Assembly (NCBI RefSeq): GCF_022921075.1
Contig: NZ_CP095050.1
Span: 4,650,001-4,714,000, forward strand
Source of the DNA: Hymenobacter sp. 5317J-9
GTDB taxonomy: Bacteria > Bacteroidota > Bacteroidia > Cytophagales > Hymenobacteraceae
Direction: 5' to 3'
DNA: 64,000 nt
A program made the position numbers and the translations under genes. The notes beneath the pieces were generated by a model that worked only from the letters and a program-made list of their open reading frames with translations, did no database searches and was not told the origin of the DNA. Of this stretch, positions 1 through 7,802 are shown piece by piece. The first letter of the stretch is position 1, and each line of letters opens with the position of its first letter.

Positions 1-1
1 C

Positions 2-1414
2 GGCCTCAAGCTCTGGAACATTCCCGGCCTGGCCGTGGTGGTGGTGAAGGACGGCCAAGTGGTGGTCTCGCAGGGCTTTGGCGTGCGGGCGGTGGGCAAG
101 CCCGAGCCCGTGGACGCCAACACGCTGTTCCTCATCGCCTCCAATTCCAAGCTGTTCACCGGCACGGCCATCTCGCAGCTGGTGGAGGAAAAGAAGCTCA
201 AGCTCGACGACCCGGTGCGCCAGTACCTGCCCGATTTCCGGCTGTACGACTCCACCAGCACGCGCCTTCTCACGGTGCGCGACCTCCTGAGCCACCACTT
301 CGGCACCAAGACCTTCCAGGGGGATTTCACCTTCTGGAACTCCAACCTGAGCCGGGCTGAAATCCTGCAAAAGGTGCGCTACCTGAAGCCCAGCGGCGTT
401 TTTCGCCAGACCTACGGCTACAGCAACTACGGCTTTTTGGCGGCGGGCGAGGTGATTCCGGCGGCCACGGGCGGCACCACCTGGCAGGATTTTGTGCAAC
501 AGCGCATCCTCACGCCGCTGGGCATGACGAACACCTACCCCACCTCGGCCGGCGCCAGCCAGCGGGCCAACGTGGCCCAGCCCTACACCACGGCGTTTGG
601 CCCGCTCGCGCCGGTGCCGTTTGACGTGGTCGACAACTTCGGTCCCGCCGCCAGCCTGGTTTCCAACGTGAATGACCTCAGCCACTGGCTGCGCTTCCAG
701 CTCGACAGCGGCAAGTACAACGGCCAGCGGGTGCTGCCCTGGGCCACCCTGCGCCGCACCCGCGAGGGCAACACGTTGGTGGGCAGCAGCAAGTCGCCAA
801 TTTTTCCGATGCACTTCCGCACCTATGGGCTGGGCGTGTATTCCGCCGACTACAACGCCCGCCAGATTTACTGGCACACGGGCGGCGCCAACGGCTTCGT
901 GACCAACGTGTGCTTCGTGCCCGAAGAAAACCTGGGCATTGCCGTGCTCACCAACCAAGACAATCAGAGCTTTTTCGAAGCCCTGCGTTACCAGCTGCTC
1001 GACGCCTATCTGGGCGTGCCCTACGTGGACCGCAGCCGCCAGCTCTACGGCTTCGCCAAACCCGGCAACGCCGAAACCGCCAAGAACGTGGCCGACCTGG
1101 CCGCCCGCGTGGCCAAGAAAAACAAGCCCGCCCGCCCGCTCAAAGCCTACGCCGGCACCTATCAGCACCCCGTCTACGGCACCATCACCGTCGAGCCCAA
1201 AGGCAAGCAGCTGCTCGTGCGCTTCCCGCACCACCCCGCCCTCAGCACCACCCTCGATTACATGGACGGCTACACGTTCCGCAGCACGTTCAGCCATGCG
1301 GCCTACGGCATTTTCCCGGCCCCCTTCACCGTGGAAAACGGCCAGGTAAAGACCCTGGAAATCCGGGTGAACGACGGCTTGGAGCAGGACCCGTATGTGT
1401 TCACAAAGCAATAG
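2..1414 (+). CDS. Serine hydrolase of the class C beta-lactamase family, 5' end cut by window
   Basis: The reading frame is open from base 2 with no convincing start codon, so the N-terminus, and probably an export signal, lies outside the window. The beta-lactamase/transpeptidase-like fold is shown by SNSK (the SxxK nucleophile motif, about residues 47-50 of the visible part), YSN in YGYSNYG (YxN) and HTGG in HTGGANGF (the KTG-equivalent box). After the catalytic domain comes a C-terminal beta-rich region (YAGTYQHPVYGTITV) typical of the DUF3471 domain found in such periplasmic hydrolases. Family members include D-aminopeptidases, esterases and penicillin-binding-like proteins, so the substrate cannot be stated. 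A strong hairpin terminator follows 18 bases after the stop. Confidence 0.85.
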   Translation, partial: GLKLWNIPGLAVVVVKDGQVVVSQGFGVRAVGKPEPVDANTLFLIASNSKLFTGTAISQLVEEKKLKLDDPVRQYLPDFRLYDSTSTRLLTVRDLLSHHFGTKTFQGDFTFWNSNLSRAEILQKVRYLKPSGVFRQTYGYSNYGFLAAGEVIPAATGGTTWQDFVQQRILTPLGMTNTYPTSAGASQRANVAQPYTTAFGPLAPVPFDVVDNFGPAASLVSNVNDLSHWLRFQLDSGKYNGQRVLPWATLRRTREGNTLVGSSKSPIFPMHFRTYGLGVYSADYNARQIYWHTGGANGFVTNVCFVPEENLGIAVLTNQDNQSFFEALRYQLLDAYLGVPYVDRSRQLYGFAKPGNAETAKNVADLAARVAKKNKPARPLKAYAGTYQHPVYGTITVEPKGKQLLVRFPHHPALSTTLDYMDGYTFRSTFSHAAYGIFPAPFTVENGQVKTLEIRVNDGLEQDPYVFTKQ

Positions 1415-1432
1415 CGCTTCGCCAGAACAGAA

Positions 1433-1473
1433 ACAAAAAGAGGCTTCCGCGTGCAGCGGAAGCCTCTTTTTGT
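1433..1473 (+). terminator. Rho-independent terminator after the serine hydrolase
   Basis: An 18-bp perfect stem (1433-1450 with 1456-1473) with a 5-base loop. A-rich and T-rich flanks lie inside the stem, so it can act on both strands and may also end the converging alcohol dehydrogenase transcript. Confidence 0.85.
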
Positions 1474-1485
1474 TGATTAAACGGT

Positions 1486-1582
1486 GTAGAGACGCAATAT
1501 TTTGCGTCTCGTCGGCCGCGCCGTTAGAATGTTACTCAACGCAAGCCGTTCAACGACGAGACGCAAAATATTGCGTCTCTAC
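1486..1582. repeat. 29-bp perfect inverted repeat, nested palindrome, overlapping the adh stop codon
   Basis: Arm 1486-1514 is the exact reverse complement of 1554-1582. Each arm is itself a hairpin (GAGACGCAA, four bases, TTGCGTCTC). The right arm covers the TAG stop codon (1579-1581) of the minus-strand alcohol dehydrogenase. This resembles a REP/BIME-like palindromic unit. It differs in sequence from the GTCATGCTGAGC family elsewhere in the window. Confidence 0.8.
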
Positions 1583-2628
1583 TTCAAGGTAGCCAAATCA
1601 ATTACGAAGCGGTACTTCACGTCGCCTTTCAGCATGCGCTCGTAGGCCTCGTTGATGTCTTTCATGTCAATCAATTCGATGTCGGACATGATGTTGTGCT
1701 CGGCGCAGAAATCCAGCATTTCCTGCGTTTCGGCGATGCCGCCGATGAGCGAGCCGGCAATGCGGCGGCGCTTGCTGATGAGGTTGAAGGCGTGGATGTG
1801 CGGCGCCTCCGTGGGCACGCCCAGCAGAATCATGGTGCCATCGCGGCGCAGCAGGTTCACGTAGGTGGCCAGGTCGAGCTGGGCCGATACCGTGTTGATA
1901 ATGAAGTCGAAATAGTTGCCGACAGACTTCAGCTGGTCCTTGTCCTTGGTCACCACAAACTTGTGGGCGCCCAACTCTTTGGCGTCGGCTTCTTTGTTGG
2001 GCGAGGTGCTGAGGACGGTTACCTCGGCGCCCATGGCGGCGGCCAGCTTCACGGCCATGTGGCCGAGGCCACCGAGGCCCATCACGCCCACGCGGTGGCC
2101 GGGGCCAACTTTCCACTGGCGCAGAGGCGAGTAGGTGGTGATGCCGGCGCAGAGCAGCGGCGCCACGCGGGCCAAATCGAGCTTTTCCGACACTTTGAGT
2201 GTGTATTTCTCATCCACCACAATCTGCGAGGAATAGCCGCCGTAGGTGGGCGCACCGCTGCCGATTTCGCGGCTGTTGTAGGTGCCCACCATGCCGGTGG
2301 TTTCGCAGTACTGCTCCAGGCCATCCTGGCAGCTGGAGCAGGTGCGGCAGGAATCGACCATGCAGCCCACGCCGGCCAGGTCGCCCACCTTAAAGTTCTT
2401 CACGTGGTCGCCCACCTGCGTGATGCGGCCCACGATTTCGTGGCCCGGCACCATGGGGAAGATGGAGCCACCCCACTCGTCGCGCACCTGGTGCAGGTCG
2501 GAGTGGCACACGCCACAAAACTGAATATCAATGAGCACGTCGTGCGGGCCCACTTCGCGGCGCTCGAAGTTGAAGGGTTCTAAAGGAATATTGGCGGCGG
2601 GGGCCGCGTAGGCTTTCGTCGGAAGCAT
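1579..2628 (-). CDS. Zinc-dependent NAD(P) alcohol dehydrogenase (MDR, cinnamyl-alcohol type)
   Basis: A 349-residue medium-chain dehydrogenase. The catalytic zinc region CGVCHSD and the downstream GHEIVG are near the N-terminus. The structural-zinc lobe follows with Cys residues in CRTCSSCQDGLEQYC, and the Rossmann nucleotide loop is GLGGLGHMAVKLA. The order and spacing match the YahK/cinnamyl alcohol dehydrogenase subgroup, which reduces aldehydes with NADPH; the cofactor choice here is inferred from the family. It is monocistronic, with palindromic repeats on both sides. The last codons and the stop lie inside the 1486-1582 repeat. Confidence 0.9.
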   Translation of the reverse strand: MLPTKAYAAPAANIPLEPFNFERREVGPHDVLIDIQFCGVCHSDLHQVRDEWGGSIFPMVPGHEIVGRITQVGDHVKNFKVGDLAGVGCMVDSCRTCSSCQDGLEQYCETTGMVGTYNSREIGSGAPTYGGYSSQIVVDEKYTLKVSEKLDLARVAPLLCAGITTYSPLRQWKVGPGHRVGVMGLGGLGHMAVKLAAAMGAEVTVLSTSPNKEADAKELGAHKFVVTKDKDQLKSVGNYFDFIINTVSAQLDLATYVNLLRRDGTMILLGVPTEAPHIHAFNLISKRRRIAGSLIGGIAETQEMLDFCAEHNIMSDIELIDMKDINEAYERMLKGDVKYRFVIDLATLK

Positions 2629-2670
2629 TATAAAAGGACTGGGTGTTGAGTGTTGGGTGTTGAGAGTAGG

Positions 2671-2775
2671 AACGTCATGCCGAGCGCAGCCGAGGCATCT
2701 CGCTTGTGGTAGTAAATCCTACTGTTTGGATTACTGCTGCACGCGAGATGCCTCGGCTGCGCTCGGCATGACGTT
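2671..2775. repeat. GTCATGCTGAGC-family palindromic repeat, copy 1
   Basis: A perfect 33-bp inverted repeat (2671-2703 with 2743-2775) around a 39-base spacer, between the alcohol dehydrogenase and the DUF1990 gene. The core reads GTCATGCCGAGCGCAGCC. Eight more copies occur in this window. Confidence 0.9.
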
Positions 2776-2777
2776 CG

Positions 2778-3491
2778 TTACGAATCAATAGAACCGGCCG
2801 GCGCAGCCAAAGGTTGCGCCGGCAGGGGCTCGCCGGCCAGGCTGGCGGCCACCAGCTTACACATGCGCCGCTGCGACTCGTGGGCGAACTTGCGCTGCAG
2901 CATCCGCCCGAACAGCTTGAAGCCCAGCCAATAGAATGGGTTGCGAATATGGCCCGGCTGCGACACGGCGTGGATGCGAAACTGCACCGCCCCGGTCGTC
3001 AGGTTTTTGTGAATGGTGAAGTCAATCTGGCCTTTCTCGAAATGGCCTTCGAGGGTGCGGTAGCCGTAGCCCCACACGCGCTCGGGGCCTTCGGGCGTGT
3101 CGCGACGGGCCTCGTCGGTCACCTCGCTCACGCGCACGCCGAAGTAGAAGTTGAAGACCAAAAAGTGCGCCCGCAGCACCATGATGCGCTTTTCGAGCGG
3201 CACGCCGGGGTCGAAATAGCCGGTGATGAGGTCGGGCGGCGGGAAGGCGTAGCGGCGCAGCACGTCCTGGGCGGCCGCGAAGGAGCCGGCGGCTTCGGGC
3301 GGGCCGGGCGCTTCGGCGGGCAGGTCGGTGACGTAGTCGTCGATGCGCCAGCCGGTGGCGCCGGTGTATTCGCTCTGGCGCGAGGTATCGTAGTTGACGT
3401 TGGCGTGGGCGTAGGCTTCGAGCCGGGCCCGGTACTGCTCCCAGGCGGGCGGCTTGGCCGACGCAGGAATGGCGGCAACTTGGTTAGTCAT
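2778..3491 (-). CDS. DUF1990 domain protein
   Basis: 237 residues. The C-terminal two thirds carry DUF1990 hallmarks: RIMVLRAHFLVFNFYFGVRV, then WGYGYRTLEGHFEKGQ and a strand pattern ending FRIHAVSQPG. The family has an SRPBCC-like beta-barrel fold and no proven biochemical function. No signal peptide or membrane segment is seen, so it is probably cytosolic. The start overlaps the end of the upstream gene by 8 bases, which indicates translational coupling with that second, apparently related, protein. Function unknown. Confidence 0.75.
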   Translation of the reverse strand: MTNQVAAIPASAKPPAWEQYRARLEAYAHANVNYDTSRQSEYTGATGWRIDDYVTDLPAEAPGPPEAAGSFAAAQDVLRRYAFPPPDLITGYFDPGVPLEKRIMVLRAHFLVFNFYFGVRVSEVTDEARRDTPEGPERVWGYGYRTLEGHFEKGQIDFTIHKNLTTGAVQFRIHAVSQPGHIRNPFYWLGFKLFGRMLQRKFAHESQRRMCKLVAASLAGEPLPAQPLAAPAGSIDS

Positions 3492-4062
3492 GGCGGGTGT
3501 GCTGCACGTGGCCGGCCTCGTCGTGCCGGAAGGTTTCGACTACTACGTGGCACAGCGCCTGGCCGCCGCTGGCCGCCGCCACCCGCTGGCAGAATTCGAC
3601 CCAGGTGGCTTCCTGCAGCAGCTTGCCGCCGCCCAGCGTGTCGTAGGCGAAGGCCACGAGTCCATCGCGCGAGCGGGCCGACGAGCGGATTTCGAACCGC
3701 AGCACGTCGGGCCGGTCGTCCAGACAATGCGTTTCGAAACGGATGCGGCCGGCCTCGGGATGGCCTTCGAGGGTAATGAATTCGAACGCGGTGGCGCTCA
3801 CATCGGTCACGCGCACGCAGCCATTCCAGGGGCCGAGAATTTTGATGCTAAACTCGTCGCCCGGCTGCAGGGCATCGTCGTCGCCGTTTTTCTTGCGGAA
3901 GTCGGCCAGCACCTCGGGCGAGAAGCGGGGCACATCGGCCTGCACCGCCGCCATAAGCTGGGCCGGCGTGAGGTGAGGCCGCGCCACATCAATGAAATAG
4001 CGGCGCTCCAGCAACGGGCCGGCGCCGGCGGCGGCGGGCTGTTCGGCAGTGGGTTCAGACAT
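3484..4062 (-). CDS. Conserved protein resembling the DUF1990/SRPBCC fold, coupled to the downstream DUF1990 gene
   Basis: 192 residues. The central part (FSIKILGPWNGCVRVTDV, then FEFITLEGHPEAGRI and LRFEIRSSARS) follows the same strand-by-strand pattern as DUF1990 proteins, a GxW-type strand followed by a LEGHPEAG turn, but the similarity is weaker than for its neighbour. It is first in a two-gene operon and overlaps the next gene by 8 bases. The N-terminus is Ala/Pro-rich without an export signal. The relationship to DUF1990 is an inference from pattern, and function is unknown. Confidence 0.6.
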   Translation of the reverse strand: MSEPTAEQPAAAGAGPLLERRYFIDVARPHLTPAQLMAAVQADVPRFSPEVLADFRKKNGDDDALQPGDEFSIKILGPWNGCVRVTDVSATAFEFITLEGHPEAGRIRFETHCLDDRPDVLRFEIRSSARSRDGLVAFAYDTLGGGKLLQEATWVEFCQRVAAASGGQALCHVVVETFRHDEAGHVQHTRHD

Positions 4063-4173
4063 GGCAAGCGAAGAAACGTATGGCCTTCATACGCTGTGCA
4101 CGGCTCCAGGGTACTACCGCCGGGCTTTTCTGACCTCAGCTTTTCACTCCGAACTTTTCACTCTTCACTCCAC

Positions 4174-4863
4174 ATGGCCTACTACCGCCCACCCGGCCCG
4201 CCGCCCGACCCCGCCCTTGTTCGCAGCCTCACCCAGCAACAGCAGGAGATGCGCCAGCGCGTGCGCCACGAGCCGCTGGCCCGGGAGCCGCGCCTCATTG
4301 CCGGCTGCGACTCGTCGTTTCCCACCCCCGACACCATCCTGTCGGTGTTCGTGGTACTGAAATTTCCGTCGCTGGAACTGGTGGAAAAGGTGTACAACTA
4401 CGGCCCCGTCGACATGCCCTACGTGCCCGGCTTTCTCTCCTTTCGCGAGGCGCCAAACGTTATTCACGCTTTCGCCAAGGTTCAAAACAAGCCCGACGTC
4501 ATCATGGTCGACGGCCACGGCATTGCGCACCCGCGCCGCATGGGCATTGCCGCGCACCTGGGCGTGCTGCTCGACATGCCCACCTTCGGCGTGGCCAAGC
4601 AGAAGCTGACCGGCACGTTTCAGGAGCCCGGCATTGCGCGCGGCAGCATTTCCCCGCTCATCGACCCCAAAAGCGGCGACCTGATTGGCGAAGTCATTCG
4701 CAGCAAAGACAAGGTGCTGCCGCTGTTTGTGAGCCCCGGCCACCGCTGCGACCAGGCCACGGCCACGCGCCTCACACTGGCCTGCCTGAAAGGCTACAAG
4801 CTGCCAGAGCCCACGCGCCTAGCCGACCATTGGGCGGAGCAGTTTAAGAAAGAGGTGCGCTGA
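4174..4863 (+). CDS. nfi: Deoxyinosine 3' endonuclease (endonuclease V)
   Basis: 229 residues from ATG 4174. The open frame continues much further upstream, but that part is antisense to the gene at 3484-4062, and homology begins at MAYYRP. Endonuclease V cleaves DNA at the second phosphodiester bond 3' of deoxyinosine during repair of deaminated adenine. Catalytic residues are visible: Asp46 in AGCDSSF, Glu92 in PGFLSFRE and Asp113 in VDGHGIAHPRRMGIAAH. The PYVPGFLSFRE wedge region, which senses the lesion, is intact. Length is normal. It sits alone between divergent and convergent neighbours. Confidence 0.93.
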   Translation: MAYYRPPGPPPDPALVRSLTQQQQEMRQRVRHEPLAREPRLIAGCDSSFPTPDTILSVFVVLKFPSLELVEKVYNYGPVDMPYVPGFLSFREAPNVIHAFAKVQNKPDVIMVDGHGIAHPRRMGIAAHLGVLLDMPTFGVAKQKLTGTFQEPGIARGSISPLIDPKSGDLIGEVIRSKDKVLPLFVSPGHRCDQATATRLTLACLKGYKLPEPTRLADHWAEQFKKEVR

Positions 4864-4875
4864 GCAGCTGTGCTG

Positions 4876-5781
4876 TTACTGAGTGGAGTGTAGGCGACTC
4901 CAGTCGCCCGGCAGCCAGAACATCAACTCTTCCAAAGAGCCGGAATTGCCGGGTGGCAGTCCCCACAACTTAGTAATAGTCTCAAAAACCATTTCTGGCC
5001 CTCGCTTGCTACTCAGCACACCGGCATCAACCGGCAACTGCTGCGACTTGGAAAGCTTCTGGCCCGCTTCGTTCGTCAGCAGCGGGTGATGGTAAAAATG
5101 CACCCGCGAAGCGTTAAACGCAGCCGTTTCGGAGAGCAGCCGGGCCAGCCAGAGCTGCGCGGCCGTGCTGGGCTGTAAGTCGAGGCCCCGCACAATCAGG
5201 TTGGTGCCCAGGCGCACGTCATCAACCACCGAAGCTACTTGATAGGCGGCCACGCCGTCCTTTTTGCGAACGACAAAATCCGGCATCAGCGTGCCCAGCG
5301 AAACGCGGGTTTCGCCCTGCCAGGCGTCGGAGAAGCTGATTTCGGTGCCGACGGGCACGTAGGTGCGCCAGGCGGCGCCGGGCGTATCGAGGGCCACCGC
5401 AGCTTCGGCGCCGCCGGTGCGCGAGCGGGTGCTGGCGCGCACCAGCCGCAGCCTGCTGGGGGCGCCCACCAGGGACAGGCGGCGTAGCACGCGGTTGTAG
5501 TCGGGCAGATGCAGCAGCTGCGAATGGTGGCGCAGGAAGTCGTCGGGGCCGCTGGGGCCGTGGTCGTAGTCGATGCCCAGCCAGTCGATGACGCGGAAAA
5601 TATTATCCAGATACGCCGGGCGCAGGCGGGCGCGGTCCAGGTCGTCGATGCGCAGGTGCAGGGTGCCGCCGGCCTGCCGCGTGAGCAGCCAGGTCAGCAC
5701 AAAGTTTACGGCGTTGCCGAGGTGCAGGTAGCCGCTGGGCGTGGGCGCGAGGCGCGAAACGACAGAAGAAGGCGCGGGCAT
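4876..5781 (-). CDS. gluQ: Glutamyl-Q tRNA(Asp) synthetase-like protein lacking zinc cysteines
   Basis: 301 residues, covering only the class I glutamyl-tRNA synthetase catalytic domain and no anticodon-binding domain, as in GluQ/YadB. GluQ glutamylates queuosine at position 34 of tRNA(Asp). Signature motifs are HLGN (residues 20-23, the HIGH equivalent) after APTPSGYL, RIDDLD, and KLSKS near the C-terminus (the KMSKS equivalent). The segment RASTRS falls where family members with a zinc site have a CxC motif, so the zinc ligands seem to be lost. Its start overlaps the upstream acetyltransferase stop (TGATG), indicating coupling. The exact tRNA substrate is inferred. Confidence 0.8.
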   Translation of the reverse strand: MPAPSSVVSRLAPTPSGYLHLGNAVNFVLTWLLTRQAGGTLHLRIDDLDRARLRPAYLDNIFRVIDWLGIDYDHGPSGPDDFLRHHSQLLHLPDYNRVLRRLSLVGAPSRLRLVRASTRSRTGGAEAAVALDTPGAAWRTYVPVGTEISFSDAWQGETRVSLGTLMPDFVVRKKDGVAAYQVASVVDDVRLGTNLIVRGLDLQPSTAAQLWLARLLSETAAFNASRVHFYHHPLLTNEAGQKLSKSQQLPVDAGVLSSKRGPEMVFETITKLWGLPPGNSGSLEELMFWLPGDWSRLHSTQ

Positions 5782-6248
5782 CAGAGGAGCAATTCCATCT
5801 GCACATCGGCCCGGGCGTAGGGCGAGGGATTGGGCTGCGCTAAGTCCCTAAAACCGAGCTTGCGGTACAGCGCAAGGGCTGGCGCCAGCTTGGCGTTGCT
5901 TTCCAGGTACACGCGCTGGCCGCGGAGGTCGCGCACCCGCTGAATGGCGGCCTGCCCTAGCTGGTAGCCAATCTGCTGGCCCTGAGCAGCAGGCGCCACG
6001 GCCATTTTGGCCAGCTCGTAGCTGCAGCCGTCGGCCATCTTAATCAGGGCGCAGGTGCCCACTACTTCCCCATCCAGCTCAGCAAAGAGGATGCAGCCGC
6101 CCGGCGTCAGAATATAGTCTTCAGGATGGTCGAGCGCCTTGAGGTCGGCCGGCTCCAGTTCGAAATAGCGGGAAATCCATTCTTCGTTAAGCTGCCGGAA
6201 GATGGGCTGGTCGCCCGGCTGGAAATCGCGCAGCACCGGAAAAGACAT
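5781..6248 (-). CDS. GNAT family N-acetyltransferase
   Basis: 155 residues starting at MSFPVLRDF (ATG 6248); an in-frame ATG at 6281 overlaps the promoter motif and is less likely. The acetyl-CoA-binding motif A is seen in LAKMAVAPAAQGQQIGYQLGQ (V-x-P-x2-Q-G-x-x-I-G), and the closing LYRKLGF is typical of GNAT proteins. The substrate is unknown; the LESNAKLAPALALYRKLGF tail resembles small amine or amino acid acetyltransferases. It is first in a two-gene operon with gluQ, sharing one base at the stop/start junction. A consensus -7 element lies 33 bases upstream of the start. Confidence 0.85.
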   Translation of the reverse strand: MSFPVLRDFQPGDQPIFRQLNEEWISRYFELEPADLKALDHPEDYILTPGGCILFAELDGEVVGTCALIKMADGCSYELAKMAVAPAAQGQQIGYQLGQAAIQRVRDLRGQRVYLESNAKLAPALALYRKLGFRDLAQPNPSPYARADVQMELLL

Positions 6249-6280
6249 GACAAGAGAGGCAAAAAGGTCCACGGAATGCA

Positions 6281-6288
6281 CAAAGGTA
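6281..6288 (-). promoter_or_regulatory. Bacteroidota -7 promoter element (TACCTTTG) for the GNAT-gluQ operon
   Basis: On the minus strand this reads TACCTTTG, an exact TAnnTTTG match, 33 bases upstream of the acetyltransferase start. A plus-strand near-match, TAAACTTTG (6287-6295), overlaps it and may serve the divergent hydrolase gene. Confidence 0.65.
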
Positions 6289-6371
6289 AACTTTGCCTTC
6301 GCCAGGGCGGCTTAAACTTCGGCCATCAGAGCCGGTCAAGCTGCATATTGCTTGCTCCTATTTTACGCTGC

Positions 6372-7700
6372 ATGAAACACCTTGTACTTATTAGCGGCCT
6401 GCTTTTCGTCTTACTGCTCGCCGGTGGCCGCGCCCGGGCCCAGTCCACGCCGCTCTATTTCCCGCCCCTCACCGGCACCACCTGGGCCAGCACCACGCCC
6501 GCCAGCCTGGGCTGGTGCCAAACGCCGCTCGACTCGCTCATTGCCTTTGCCAGGCGCAAGGGCAGCAAGTCGCTGCTCATTCTGAAGGACGGGCGCATGG
6601 TGGTGGAGCAGTACTACGGCACCTACACCGCCGATTCGGCTTGGTACTGGGCCTCGGCGGGCAAGTCGCTCACGGCCGCGCTGGTGGGCCTGGCCCAGCA
6701 GGACGGCATCCTGAGCCTGAGCGACAGCACCTCCAAGTACCTCGGCCGCTGGACCAGCGCCACCCGCCCTCAGCAGCGCCAAATCCAGATTCGGCACCAG
6801 CTCACGATGACCACCGGGCTCGACGACACGCCGCCTGCGCCCTGCGACAACGAAAGCACCACGCCCGGCTGCCTGCTGTATCTCACCACGCCCGCCACGC
6901 GCTGGGCCTACCACACCGGTGCCTACCGCACCCTGCAAGACGTGCTGGTGCAGGCCAGCGGCGCCGCCACCATCACCCAATACACCAACCAGCGCCTCGC
7001 CACCCGCCTCGGCATGACCGGCCTATGGCTGAACGACGTGTATTACAGCCGCGCCCGCAGCATGGCCCGCTTCGGCCTGTTCATCCTGGCCCGCGGCGCC
7101 TGGAACGGCACGCAGATTCTCGACACCGCCTATTTCCGGCGCATGACCACGCCCAGCCAGACGCTCAACCGCAGCTACGGCTACCTCTGGTGGCTCAACG
7201 GCCAGCCCAGCTACAAGCTGCCCGGCTCCCAGCTCACTTTCCCCGGCGCCTTCACCCCCGCCGCGCCGCCCGACATGATTGCCGCCCTGGGCAAAAACGA
7301 CCAGAAGATTTACGTGGTGCCCAGCCTGGGCCTAGTGGTGGTGCGCCAGGGCAACTCGGCCGGCCCGCGCACGCTGGCCGTGTCGTCGTTTGATAACGAG
7401 CTCTGGACAAGAATAATGGCCGTGTTCTGCCGGCCCACCGCCACGGCGGCCGCGGCCGATGCCGCCGGCTTCCTCGCTTTCCCCAATCCGGCCACCGAAG
7501 TTCTTACCCTGCGCCAGCCCGCCCACGCCGCCGCCACCGTGCGGCTAACCGATGCCCTGGGCCGCGAAGTGTGGCGCCGGCCCGCCCCCGGCGCCGAAAC
7601 GTCCGTTTCCGTTGCCGCGCTGGCGCCGGGGCTCTACGCGGTGCAATGGCTGGACGCCGCCGGGCGGGTGCTGATGACGCGCAAGGTGGCCCGGCAGTAG
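6372..7700 (+). CDS. Secreted serine hydrolase (beta-lactamase fold) with T9SS type A sorting domain
   Basis: 442 residues from ATG 6372, chosen because a signal peptide (residues 1-24, ending in ARAQ) follows at once. The SxxK nucleophile motif is SAGK, residues 95-98. The usual HTG box is not visible; instead LGKNDQKIYVVPSLGLVVV, common in beta-lactamase-fold esterases of this subgroup, occupies the C-terminal part of the domain. The last 80 residues (363-442, FPNPATEVL through LAPGLYAVQW) form a Por secretion C-terminal sorting domain. The protein should therefore cross the outer membrane by T9SS and have this domain removed by the sortase PorU, encoded in this window. Substrate unknown. 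Confidence 0.88.
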   Translation: MKHLVLISGLLFVLLLAGGRARAQSTPLYFPPLTGTTWASTTPASLGWCQTPLDSLIAFARRKGSKSLLILKDGRMVVEQYYGTYTADSAWYWASAGKSLTAALVGLAQQDGILSLSDSTSKYLGRWTSATRPQQRQIQIRHQLTMTTGLDDTPPAPCDNESTTPGCLLYLTTPATRWAYHTGAYRTLQDVLVQASGAATITQYTNQRLATRLGMTGLWLNDVYYSRARSMARFGLFILARGAWNGTQILDTAYFRRMTTPSQTLNRSYGYLWWLNGQPSYKLPGSQLTFPGAFTPAAPPDMIAALGKNDQKIYVVPSLGLVVVRQGNSAGPRTLAVSSFDNELWTRIMAVFCRPTATAAAADAAGFLAFPNPATEVLTLRQPAHAAATVRLTDALGREVWRRPAPGAETSVSVAALAPGLYAVQWLDAAGRVLMTRKVARQ

Positions 7701-7739
7701 AAGTTCGGCCAAAAGGGTGGAGCCTTGCGGGTCAGTGCG

Positions 7740-7747
7740 TAAGTTTG
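7740..7747 (+). promoter_or_regulatory. -7 promoter element (TAAGTTTG) upstream of nuoM
   Basis: An exact TAnnTTTG match in the gap between the hydrolase and nuoM, 55 bases before the nuoM start. It suggests that nuoM-nuoN is its own transcription unit. Confidence 0.55.
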
Positions 7748-7802
7748 CGGTCAATTTGCGGCCCGGTTTCCCGGCTCCGCTGCTGCCCTCCCGCTATTGC
7801 CG

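Noticed and set aside
1486..1582. A CRISPR array or insertion sequence end
   Set aside because: Only two inverted arms are present, with no regularly spaced direct repeats and no transposase gene.
2671..2775. Small proteins encoded by the palindromic repeats, with frames reading HAERSEAS or similar
   Set aside because: The same peptide pattern appears wherever the repeat occurs, in either orientation, without start signals; it is translated repeat sequence.
3454..4173. A 240-residue N-terminal extension of endonuclease V
   Set aside because: It lies opposite the 3484-4062 gene, is low-complexity, and the family begins at MAYYRP.
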